Assembly: GCA_021156225.1 (NCBI GenBank)
Contig: JAJNBN010000006.1
Span: 1-22,483 of the forward strand
Origin: Verrucomicrobiota bacterium
GTDB taxonomy: Bacteria > Verrucomicrobiota > Verrucomicrobiia > Limisphaerales > JAEYXS01
Reading direction: 5' to 3'
Length of the DNA stretch: 22,483 nucleotides
Shown: piece by piece, positions 16,251 through 22,483 of the stretch
Layout of the letters: each line of letters begins with the position of its first letter
Numbering within the stretch: the first letter of the stretch is position 1
Position numbers and translations under genes: made by a program
The notes under the pieces: generated by a model
What the model saw: the letters and a program-made list of their open reading frames with translations, nothing else
What the model was told of the DNA's origin: nothing
Database searches by the model: none

Positions 16251-16703
16251 ATGAGCAGCCATAGCAACACACTCTTCTGGGCCAATCTGGCAGCGTTTGA
16301 AAAGAAGACGGATGCGGAAGAATTTCATTCGCATCTGACACGTAAGGGCGTGGAGGCTCAGGTCTATGATGAGCGGAACTTGCAAAGCTGGTGGTTCCTG
16401 GCCCGCCCCAAGATCGGGGTCCGGGTCCAGGTCCCCAGCAAGGATTTCTACGATGTAGCCGAAAAGGTGAATGCCGATCCGTCTGCCAAGTCGATCTTGC
16501 GCAAGGCCGTGCATTGCCCATCCTGTGAATCATTGAAGGTCGAATATCCGCAGATGACGCGGCGTTTCATTTTGCCCACGTTGATCGCGCATTTTCTCGT
16601 CCTGTTGGGAATCATGAAGCACTCCTATTACTGTGAGGATTGCCATTTCACATGGACTAAAAATCGCGCTCCTAGGGGCCAGGTGCAATCCAAGGTGACC
16701 TAA
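16251..16703 (+). CDS. Unknown protein with split zinc ribbon around a membrane helix
   Basis: A 150-residue protein preceded by AGGGA five bases before the ATG. The N-terminal half (residues 5-80: LFWANLAAFEKKTDAEEFHSHL, GVEAQVYDERN, GVRVQVPSKDFYDVAEKVN) has the beta-alpha-beta look of the small DUF2007-type signal-transducing domain, though I cannot confirm that family. A zinc-ribbon knuckle CPSC (about 88-91) is followed by a hydrophobic helix (FILPTLIAHFLVLLGIM, about 105-121) and then a second knuckle CEDC (about 127-130) with nearby His. The two knuckles would be brought together by a hairpin in the membrane, or the helix is a buried core. It follows the DUF2934 gene by 20 bases. Confidence 0.72.
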   Translation: MSSHSNTLFWANLAAFEKKTDAEEFHSHLTRKGVEAQVYDERNLQSWWFLARPKIGVRVQVPSKDFYDVAEKVNADPSAKSILRKAVHCPSCESLKVEYPQMTRRFILPTLIAHFLVLLGIMKHSYYCEDCHFTWTKNRAPRGQVQSKVT

Positions 16704-16891
16704 CAAAAGTGGCGTGTCATTTCTTCGTGGAGGAGGAACTTACCCGTTCTTGGGGCGCTTCCTTTTTTCAGTATGCCTTGCAAAATGCATTTATCTTTGC
16801 TCTTTTTCTCGCCAACGAACCGGCTGTGCGAACTTTGTTTCAACACTTGCCGACTCCGTAGATAACGAGAATTCGCGCCACAACTTTTCCC

Positions 16892-17929
16892 GTGCCATTT
16901 AAAATTACATCCATCCGCTTGATTGGTGGCGATTCCGAGACTGCGCGAATCGTTAGGCAAGCGGCCTCTACGGCGTTACCTGAAGCTGAAGTAAGTGTTC
17001 ACGCTACCATAGGCGAGTTGCCGCCGGCGACCGGCGGAGAAGGCGTGGAACTCCTCGTGCTGGCGGGGGCTATCGGGCCCGAAGAAATGAAACTGGCCGA
17101 GCAACGGAACTCCGATGGCATGCCGCGCTGGGTGATGATCGGGATCGGCAGTCAGGAGGGCAATGCGACCATCGATATGATCCGGCCGGAAGACCTCTCC
17201 GTGAGCCTCCTGGCTCAGGCGTTCCGGTCTTCTTTGGGAAGGCATTCGCTGGCCCGGGAAAATGCCCGGTTGCGGGGCGATCTGTTCACCATGGCCGGTC
17301 GCGTCAGCCACGATCTGAAAACTCCGCTGAACGGCATTTTGGCCGCAGGTGAAGCGATGAAAGAGGTGTTGCTCGAAAAGGAACCCGCTTCGGCCAGTCT
17401 GTCCGGGGCGCTTTTCAATTCAGTGGATGAAATGGTGCGACTCATGAACCGCATCAACTTCATGCTAAAGGCTTCCTTGGCTCCCGTATCGCGGAAGTCG
17501 ATACCGATGGCCGACGTCGTCTGGACCACCCTGCAACGGCTGGAGGGGAAGATCAGATTGAAGCGATTGTCTGTCATTAAACCTGAAGCCTGGCCGCAGG
17601 TGAACGGAGTGGAGCCGTGGCTGGAGATTATCTGGGGCAACCTTATCGGGAATGTTTTGGAGCATGCGGGGGCAGCCACGGAGATCGAATTGGGGTGGGA
17701 AAAAAAGGGCGGGGAATATTTGTTTTGGGTGCGCGACAATGGCAACGGAGTAAGCCTCGGCAGACAGAAGAACCTTTTTCGATCATTTCATACACTCCAT
17801 GTGCCGGAGACTGGGCACGGGTTGGGACTGTCCATCGTGCAGCGTTTAGTGGATCTTCACGGCGGTCGGGTGGGGTATGAACCTGTCAGCGGAGGAGGTT
17901 CGCGGTTCACTTTCTCTCTTCCTGTATAG
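16892..17929 (+). CDS. Soluble sensor histidine kinase with degenerate receiver-like N-terminus
   Basis: GTG start, 345 residues, no membrane segment. Residues 4-86 have a receiver-like pattern (KITSIRLIGGDSETARIVRQ; GVELLVLAGAIGPEEMKLAEQ; PRWVMIGIG), but the position of the phospho-accepting Asp after the third strand is Ala/Gly (LVLAGA), so it should not be phosphorylated in the usual way. The HisKA domain follows, with VSHDLKTPLNGIL and His140 as the phosphorylated residue. The ATPase domain has the N box (WGNLIGNVLEHA, N250 and N254), G1 box DNGNG (282-286), F box LFRSFH, and G2 GHGLGLSIV (308-316). No response-regulator gene is adjacent, so it is an orphan kinase. A 188-base gap separates it from the preceding gene. 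Confidence 0.92.
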   Translation: MPFKITSIRLIGGDSETARIVRQAASTALPEAEVSVHATIGELPPATGGEGVELLVLAGAIGPEEMKLAEQRNSDGMPRWVMIGIGSQEGNATIDMIRPEDLSVSLLAQAFRSSLGRHSLARENARLRGDLFTMAGRVSHDLKTPLNGILAAGEAMKEVLLEKEPASASLSGALFNSVDEMVRLMNRINFMLKASLAPVSRKSIPMADVVWTTLQRLEGKIRLKRLSVIKPEAWPQVNGVEPWLEIIWGNLIGNVLEHAGAATEIELGWEKKGGEYLFWVRDNGNGVSLGRQKNLFRSFHTLHVPETGHGLGLSIVQRLVDLHGGRVGYEPVSGGGSRFTFSLPV

Positions 17930-18268
17930 TCTCAAACGGGTTATCCGATGGCAGCCGACACGGCGCATTTGCGGAACGACATCTCGACGGAGGATGTGTT
18001 CAATTTTAGGGATTTACTGAGGAAATTGTTTCTTTTTGATCCGAAAACATTGGTTTCGGTTTGGGATTTTCGCAGGGTTCACTGCGCGCTTTGCATGAGC
18101 AGAGATTATTCCGGAACGGATTCCGTAAGCGGGATAATTCCGCTAACGCATTGATAGTGACACTGATAGGTCTGGGTGATGGCGTCGGGAGTCAAAGGTG
18201 GCACACGGGAAGCTCAATAGGTAGGTGTATATTGGTAGAAAAAGTAACAACTAACCTCCTATTGTAGT
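17930..18268. other. 339-base gap between histidine kinase and DUF4142 genes
   Basis: It must carry the promoter of the DUF4142 gene and probably the end of the kinase transcript. Two weak hairpins are adjacent: CGGAA/TTCCG around 18113-18125 and AGCGGGA/TTCCGCT around 18128-18144, with one G-T pair. Neither has a T-run. A 68-residue open frame at 17948-18154 has no family-like features and was not called. Confidence 0.4.
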
Positions 18269-18973
18269 ATGAAAAAGAACATTACCATCCAAACCTCACT
18301 GCTGGTGCTCTGCGCGTCCCTGTGCGTGCCGGCGGTTTATGCTGATGACCAGCGAAAACCGGCGGAAGCCCAGATGCAGTCGCAGACGCCACAGCAGTTC
18401 GTGCGACAAACCCTTCGTGCCGGACAGAAGGAAGTCATCCTCGGCGAACTTGCCCTCAAGAAGACCGAAGATCCACAGATCCGGATCCTGGCTCAGGATA
18501 TGGTACAGGACCATTCCAAGCTGAACACGGAACTGAAGGAGATCGCCCAACGCAAGGGCTTTGACGTGCCGCCCGTCGACAACTACGACACCGCGAAGGT
18601 GACGCCGCGTCCCGTGAGCCCTGAATCGATTCCGGATTCCCCGGCCCTGGGCACCGATGACCGTCCTCAGGACACGAGCAAACGCATCAAGAATGTTGAT
18701 GCCGCAGACGCGGACATGGATGCTGATAAAGCCCGCCGTCGTTTGAGCGAGCTTTCTGGTGTGGAGTTTGACCGTGCCTATGTGAAGGAAATGGTCAGCG
18801 ACCACAAGCAGGCTGTGAGCAAGTTCGAGACGGCCTCCAAGTATCTGGCCGATTCGGAACTGAAGGCTTTTGCCAGCAAATCATTGCCGACGTTGCGGAC
18901 TCACCTGGAGCACGCTCAACGCCTCGACCGTCAGTATAGTCGTGGTGCGGACGAAGTGTCTCTCGTGAAGTAA
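18269..18973 (+). CDS. Exported DUF4142-family protein
   Basis: A 234-residue protein with a clear signal peptide (MKKNITIQTSLLVLCASLCVPAVYA, cleaved before DD). The mature part is two helical pieces of a four-helix, ferritin-like bundle: QFVRQTLRAGQKEVILGELALKK with ILAQDMVQDHSKLNTELKEIAQRKG (about 43-95), and GVEFDRAYVKEMVSDHKQAVSKFE with AFASKSLPTLRTHLEHAQRL (about 165-222). M-x-x-D-H repeats (MVQDHSK, MVSDHKQ) are the DUF4142 signature. A 65-residue Pro/Asp-rich insert separates the two halves, longer than usual. The protein is expected in the periplasm, and members are common in stress and envelope contexts without proven chemistry. A hairpin just downstream ends the transcript. Confidence 0.92.
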   Translation: MKKNITIQTSLLVLCASLCVPAVYADDQRKPAEAQMQSQTPQQFVRQTLRAGQKEVILGELALKKTEDPQIRILAQDMVQDHSKLNTELKEIAQRKGFDVPPVDNYDTAKVTPRPVSPESIPDSPALGTDDRPQDTSKRIKNVDAADADMDADKARRRLSELSGVEFDRAYVKEMVSDHKQAVSKFETASKYLADSELKAFASKSLPTLRTHLEHAQRLDRQYSRGADEVSLVK

Positions 18974-19016
18974 AATGAACGATGAGTCACGCGGATCAAT
19001 CTGTCGAAATGAACAA

Positions 19017-19041
19017 ACCCTCAGTGTTCACCGCTGAGGGT
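19017..19041 (+). terminator. Probable intrinsic terminator after the DUF4142 gene
   Basis: ACCCTCAG (19017-19024) pairs with CTGAGGGT (19034-19041), extended inward by a T-G and a G-C pair to a 10-bp stem with a 5-base loop. CTTTCC follows. It lies 43 bases after the stop codon. The U-run is short, so efficiency is uncertain. Confidence 0.65.
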
Positions 19042-19116
19042 CTTTCCTGCTCAAGTTTTGTGAACAAGCTGTCAAAGAGTAGCAGGTTATCCACAGGCCA
19101 ATGGTGAGCCCTCGTT

Positions 19117-19350
19117 TTACACGCGGTCCCGCACCCCGCGTGAGCCCCAGAGACCTGCGCAGTGGGCGCAGCAAAACACCGTGTTATTTGCCTCCACGCC
19201 ATGGCCGATGACCTTGCAATTGCAATGGGGACATACCGGCGCCAGGAGGTGAATGGCACATTCAAAGGAGTCGAAGACAAAATGTTTTCCCGACATGACG
19301 ACTTCAAACGTCTTGTCATACTCGTTTCCGCAGGTGGCACATTTTCCCAT
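19117..19350 (-). CDS. Small Cys-rich, metallothionein-like zinc protein
   Basis: 77 residues with nine Cys: C4-x2-C7 (MGKCATCGNEYDKTFEV), C31 in FDSFECAIHLLAPVC, C40-x2-C43-x-C45, and CC-x2-C at 60-64. His residues (H42, H50, H63) lie among them. This matches small bacterial proteins sometimes labelled prokaryotic metallothionein-like or zinc-ribbon; the known cyanobacterial SmtA pattern is different, so the exact name is uncertain. Most likely it binds one or more zinc ions and is cytoplasmic. The basic C-tail (SRGVRDRV) is short. It lies 40 bases downstream of the DUF421 gene on the same strand and could belong to that operon. Confidence 0.8.
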   Translation of the reverse strand: MGKCATCGNEYDKTFEVVMSGKHFVFDSFECAIHLLAPVCPHCNCKVIGHGVEANNTVFCCAHCAGLWGSRGVRDRV

Positions 19351-19390
19351 AAGTTTACTTTCTATTTGTGATTTGATTCGCGCAAAGATT

Positions 19391-19942
19391 CTAAGGCGGA
19401 CATTTGTTTACGGGTTGGGTTCCCTTTACGCCGTTCCCGGAAATTGGGCGGCACTGGACGCTGATTTCACCATTACGCTCCAGCAAAGCGAGTTTCACTT
19501 GCTCCACATCATCCACTGACGAGTTGAGTCGCAGATCTTGCATCAAGTCATGATGGCTTACCTGGTTGGCCGCCATGGCATCTGGTTGGATCTTTCCGTC
19601 AACCACCAGCGGTTCAGGTTGCCCCTTCAGCCAACGCCCCAGGAAATGATAACGGCAGGTGAGAAAAGCCAGAATGCGATGCAGCAGCACCACGAGAAAC
19701 CCTGATAAAATCGTGCCCCAAAAGGGAGCAGGGCCGTTGATCGCCCGTGAGAGCATCGAGGCGAGGATGAATCCCAATAGAACATCGAAAGTGGTTTTTC
19801 CGGCCAAAAAACGCAGGCCCGCCAAGCGCATCATCAGGAGCATGGCGAAGAACATGATCACGGTACGAAACAGGATCTGGCTATGGCTTAGTTCATCAGG
19901 GCCCAGATCAATGCCCAAGTTTTGATTGAAAAATGTTTCCAT
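19391..19942 (-). CDS. DUF421 (YetF-like) membrane protein
   Basis: A 183-residue protein with three N-terminal membrane helices (about 24-45, IILFRTVIMFFAMLLMMRLAG-like; 52-70, FDVLLGFILASMLSRAING; 76-95) and a cytoplasmic C-terminal domain. Signature elements: RLAGLRFLAGKTTFDVLLGFILASMLSRAING in the helices, then PEPLVVDGKIQPDAMAANQVSHHDLMQDLR and VEQVKLALLERNGEISV, where the strand-loop-strand after the DG and the E..G.ISV end are typical of DUF421. Family members (B. subtilis YetF and relatives) are linked to stress and spore physiology but have no proven activity. The FAD-Rieske gene stop is only two bases upstream, which argues strongly for co-translation. Confidence 0.9.
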   Translation of the reverse strand: METFFNQNLGIDLGPDELSHSQILFRTVIMFFAMLLMMRLAGLRFLAGKTTFDVLLGFILASMLSRAINGPAPFWGTILSGFLVVLLHRILAFLTCRYHFLGRWLKGQPEPLVVDGKIQPDAMAANQVSHHDLMQDLRLNSSVDDVEQVKLALLERNGEISVQCRPISGNGVKGTQPVNKCPP

Positions 19943-19944
19943 GA

Positions 19945-21465
19945 TCAGGAGCCGGATTCCTTAAAGGGTTCCAAAGGTTTTTCTGCCGGTCCGCTCAGCA
20001 CCTCACCCGTGGGCGCGAAGCGGGATCCGTGACAGGGGCAATCCCATGTTTTTTCCGCATCGTTCCAGGCTACGATGCATTTCAGGTGCGTACAAACTGG
20101 AGAGCAAAGAGTCAGTTTGCCCTCTGGATCGCGATAGGCTGCCGTCTTACGACCTTTGATCTTAAGTATCTTTCCGTGATTGGAGGGGAGTGAACGCAAT
20201 GACTTGCCTTCGGCACTTTCAAGGCGGTCGTGAATCAGGTGATAGGGGAAATCTTTGTTCTCTTTGACATAGTTCCACGCCGCGCCGCGATACTTCTTCC
20301 GCTCGATGGCGAATAAGGATGCCCAAGGATTCTTGCGCCGTTCAAAGGCATCCACGGCCATCATCGCGCCCAGGGTACCGAACGTGACACCGTTCCCGCT
20401 AAAGCCAGTGGCAGCAAATTGGTTGCGGCCCGTAGGACCGATGTAGGGCAGGCCATCAATTGTCTCGATCACCTGTCCCGACCAATGATGATCCACCTGG
20501 GCGGCGGGGATGAGATGACGGAGTTTTTTCTCCAGCCGTTGATAAACTGCGGGAGTATCTTTTTCCTGGCCGGTCTTGTGATCTTCGCCACCGAAGACCG
20601 CGTAATCGAAGCCGCGGTGACTGTCGATCCGCAGATAGTGATAAGGCTCCGCCGTATCCCAGAAGCACGCCTCCGGCCAAAGGTTCTTCGGAATGCGGGC
20701 GCCGATCGCATAACTGCTGTAGAGCGAGAGCTTCGTCTGCAGCAGAGCGGCCGAGATCAGCTTCTCATTTCCCATCAAAGGATTGTGCGTGGCGAGGATC
20801 ACATAGCGGCAATGGATCGTGTGGTCACCGGCCTTTACCTTTACCGGATTCTTGTTCACCGCGCTGGCTTCCGTGTTTTCAAAAACAAAACTGCCTTTTC
20901 GTGGAATGGTTCGGACCAAAGCTTGCAGATATTTTCCGATGTGAAACTTGGCGACGTTGAACTGCACTCCGGGCGTTTTGAAATTCGGGATGGCGGCCTG
21001 ATACTCAGCCGGAAAGCCGAAGCCTGTGGCGATTTGCGCATCATCTTGCAATGCCGCGATCTCTTCGCTCGGGGCATTGTTTGTCGGCGCGTGCAGATAC
21101 CCGGGCACCCAACGGAATTCGCAGGAGATGCCTTCCTGTTTCACATTACTTGCCACCATGGCCATCGCCGCCTGACCTGCCTCCCAGGCTTTTTTGGCGG
21201 ATTCCTTGCCAAACACCTTCACGAGCTTGTGCAGTCGCGTGTCCGTGACAAAGGTCAAGTGTCCCGTCGTGTTTAAGCTGTCGAATCCGCCACAACGCCC
21301 GCGTTCCAGCAGGGCAACCTTATGTCCCCGCTGCTTCAAGAGATAGGCGGCCGTGATGCCCGTAATCCCTCCGCCGATGACCGCGACATCCACCGAACAA
21401 TCACTTTTCAGAGAAGGAAACCGGGGGAATGTGGCCGACGAGGCCCAATATGAGGTGGTATCCAC
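19945..21465 (-). CDS. FAD-dependent oxidoreductase fused to a C-terminal Rieske [2Fe-2S] domain
   Basis: A 506-residue protein from a GTG start at 21465. The N-terminal DAO-type FAD domain has VDVAVIGGGITGITAAYLL (GGGITG at 31-36) and Glu54 at the end of the second strand, with TGHLTFVTDTRLH after it. Near 330-370, WSGQVIETIDGLPYIGP and ATGFSGNGVTFGTLGAMMA are the usual C-terminal FAD contacts. The Rieske domain occupies about 430-500: CTHLKC (Cys458, His460, Cys463) and CPCHGSRF (Cys476, Cys478, His479), the full set of cluster ligands and the disulfide pair. B. subtilis YhfW-like proteins share this layout. The electron donor, acceptor and substrate are unknown. The DUF421 gene follows two bases after the stop; the Lys-rich small gene ends 21 bases upstream. 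Confidence 0.93.
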   Translation of the reverse strand: MDTTSYWASSATFPRFPSLKSDCSVDVAVIGGGITGITAAYLLKQRGHKVALLERGRCGGFDSLNTTGHLTFVTDTRLHKLVKVFGKESAKKAWEAGQAAMAMVASNVKQEGISCEFRWVPGYLHAPTNNAPSEEIAALQDDAQIATGFGFPAEYQAAIPNFKTPGVQFNVAKFHIGKYLQALVRTIPRKGSFVFENTEASAVNKNPVKVKAGDHTIHCRYVILATHNPLMGNEKLISAALLQTKLSLYSSYAIGARIPKNLWPEACFWDTAEPYHYLRIDSHRGFDYAVFGGEDHKTGQEKDTPAVYQRLEKKLRHLIPAAQVDHHWSGQVIETIDGLPYIGPTGRNQFAATGFSGNGVTFGTLGAMMAVDAFERRKNPWASLFAIERKKYRGAAWNYVKENKDFPYHLIHDRLESAEGKSLRSLPSNHGKILKIKGRKTAAYRDPEGKLTLCSPVCTHLKCIVAWNDAEKTWDCPCHGSRFAPTGEVLSGPAEKPLEPFKESGS

Positions 21466-21486
21466 AGGTGAATTTTCTTGGCCAGC

Positions 21487-21726
21487 TTACTTCTTCTTCG
21501 CGGCTTTTCCTCCCACTCGGCCGCCTTTCCTGGCGGGCGCCTTATTGACTTTTTTACCCCGACCGGAGCCTGACTTTTTGCCACCGCCGGTCATCTTGTT
21601 CACCGTAGCCCAGGCGCGTTTCTTGGCCGTCTTGGCGCTCACGCCCCGTGCTTCATATCCTTCCTCGATGTGCTCGGCCTGACGTTTTTGTTTGTCGGTA
21701 TAGGTTGATTTATCGCCGCGAGGCAT
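21487..21726 (-). CDS. Small Lys-rich MPRGDK-type protein (often labelled plasmid stabilisation protein)
   Basis: 79 residues from the ATG at 21726, preceded by AAAGGAAA as a good ribosome-binding site; the open frame reaches 21774 but the extra residues are not family-like. The N-terminus MPRGDKSTYTDKQKRQAEHI continuing EGYEARGVSAKTAKKRAWATVNK matches a small family commonly named plasmid stabilisation protein without evidence for that role. The tail (MTGGGKKSGSGRGKKVNK and onward to KAAKKK) is Lys/Gly/Ala-rich and probably binds nucleic acid, histone-tail-like; that is inference. It lies between the SDR gene (25 bases upstream) and the FAD-Rieske gene. Confidence 0.85.
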   Translation of the reverse strand: MPRGDKSTYTDKQKRQAEHIEEGYEARGVSAKTAKKRAWATVNKMTGGGKKSGSGRGKKVNKAPARKGGRVGGKAAKKK

Positions 21727-21751
21727 ATGTTTCCTTTCGCTTGAGGGTTGA

Positions 21752-22483
21752 TCATTCCAAGTTTGAACCACCATTGGGATGCAAGACTTGACCGGTCATG
21801 TAAGAGGAATCTGCTTCCGAGGCCAGGAACAGAAAACTGGGCGCGACCTCCGCTGGTTGGCCCGGACGTTTTAGCAACGTGTTCTTGCCGAAATTCTCGA
21901 CGTGCTTGGCGGAGAAAGTGGAGGGGATCAAAGGCGTCCAGATGGGGCCGGGTGCGACGGCGTTCACACGGATCCCTTTTTCCGCGAGTTCCTTGGCGAG
22001 CGATTGGGTGAAATTGAGGATCGCCGCCTTCGTGCACGCGTAATCCATCAGGTAAGGCTGCGGATACAATGCCTGGATGGAAGTGGTGTTGATGATGGAA
22101 GCCCCCTTCCTGAGATGTGGCAGGGTGGCCCGGGTCAGATGGATGAAACCGAAAAGATTCGTCTGGAATGTCCGTTCCAGCTGCGCGGGGTCCAGATCCA
22201 CCACGCCCGTGATCTCCTTCTGTTGCGCCGCATTGTTGATGAGGATATCGATGCGATGAAACTTCTCCAAAGTATCGCCCACCACTTGTCGGCAAAAAGT
22301 GGGATCACCGATATCGCCGGCGATCTTGATCACCCGCCGTCCCAATTCCTCGATACGCCGGGCGGTCTTCTCTGCGTCTTGATGCTCGTTGAGATAAACC
22401 AGGCACAGGTCTGCACCTTCTTTGGCGAAGAGAATGGCGGTGGCCCGGCCGATTCCGCTATCGCCTCCGGTGATGATTGCCAC
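21752..22483 (-). CDS. Short-chain dehydrogenase/reductase, 5' end cut by the window edge
   Basis: 243 residues are visible, starting inside the first strand (VAIITGGDSGIGRATAILFA) with the NAD(P)-binding TGGDSGIG motif. NNAAQQ follows as the NNAG-like motif, then Ser in IINTTSIQALYPQPY, and the catalytic YxxxK in DYACTKAAI, so the active site is complete. VAPGPIWTPLIPSTF and SYMTGQVLHPNGG are typical of the YghA/GsiB-like general-stress SDR subgroup. About 40 N-terminal residues lie beyond the right edge; the first GTG inside the window is not the true start. Members reduce or oxidise small aldehydes or alcohols; the substrate here is unknown. It is the first gene visible of the minus-strand run through 19117. 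Confidence 0.93.
   Translation of the reverse strand: MAIITGGDSGIGRATAILFAKEGADLCLVYLNEHQDAEKTARRIEELGRRVIKIAGDIGDPTFCRQVVGDTLEKFHRIDILINNAAQQKEITGVVDLDPAQLERTFQTNLFGFIHLTRATLPHLRKGASIINTTSIQALYPQPYLMDYACTKAAILNFTQSLAKELAEKGIRVNAVAPGPIWTPLIPSTFSAKHVENFGKNTLLKRPGQPAEVAPSFLFLASEADSSYMTGQVLHPNGGSNLE

Noticed and set aside
17948..18154. Small 68-residue plus-strand frame after the histidine kinase
   Set aside because: No ribosome-binding site, no recognisable motif, and it overlaps hairpin-bearing non-coding sequence.
20419..21276. 285-residue plus-strand open frame opposite the FAD-Rieske gene
   Set aside because: Antisense to the FAD domain, whose motifs are intact on the minus strand.

Overview
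The window looks like chromosomal DNA from a GC-rich Gram-negative soil or freshwater bacterium. The best guess is the Verrucomicrobiota, near Pedosphaera or the Limisphaerales. That guess rests on the gene mix and on weak or absent Shine-Dalgarno sequences before most genes; no rRNA or other marker gene is present. Nearly all coding capacity is envelope or stress related. No CRISPR array, transposase, phage gene, tRNA or rRNA was seen.

Layout. (1) 1-5035, minus strand: a glucan-synthesis block. In transcription order it holds a small DUF1328 membrane protein, an unknown 211-residue C-tail-anchored protein, a short OpgH-type glucosyltransferase, and the start of an NdvB-type cyclic beta-glucan synthase that runs off the left edge. 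The NdvB gene carries a frameshift, apparently with a deletion, near its start. (2) 5411-6732, plus strand: a YihY/BrkB membrane protein overlapped (ATGA) by a PGPGW membrane protein. (3) 6680-7782, minus strand: two cytoplasmic or surface stress-type proteins. (4) 8119-10916, plus strand: an exported PRC-barrel/BON protein, a nitroreductase, and a DUF2238 membrane protein. (5) 11028-11597, minus strand: a predicted lipoprotein, followed by a 1.26-kb stretch without convincing genes that carries hairpin repeats and a heptamer tandem repeat. (6) 12854-13945, plus strand: a zinc metallopeptidase. (7) 13981-15648, minus strand: a UbiB/AarF-type kinase-like protein. (8) 15853-18973, plus strand: a DUF2934 protein, a zinc-ribbon membrane protein, an orphan histidine kinase, and a secreted DUF4142 protein. 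(9) 19117-22483, minus strand: a Cys-rich small protein, a DUF421 membrane protein, a FAD oxidoreductase fused to a Rieske domain, a Lys-rich small protein, and a short-chain dehydrogenase cut by the right edge.

How it may work together (inference): many of these families (DUF1328, DUF421, DUF2934, DUF4142, PRC/BON, 17M-like, Lys-rich MPRGDK-type protein, GsiB/YghA-like SDR) recur in general-stress sets of soil bacteria. Beside them sit two different classes of osmoregulated periplasmic glucan synthase. The window therefore reads as an osmotic, oxidative and envelope-stress neighbourhood rather than one linear pathway. The most unusual parts are the OpgH plus unknown-protein plus NdvB arrangement without OpgG, the damaged ndvB reading frame, the FAD-Rieske/DUF421 pair, and the hairpin-rich gene-free region.
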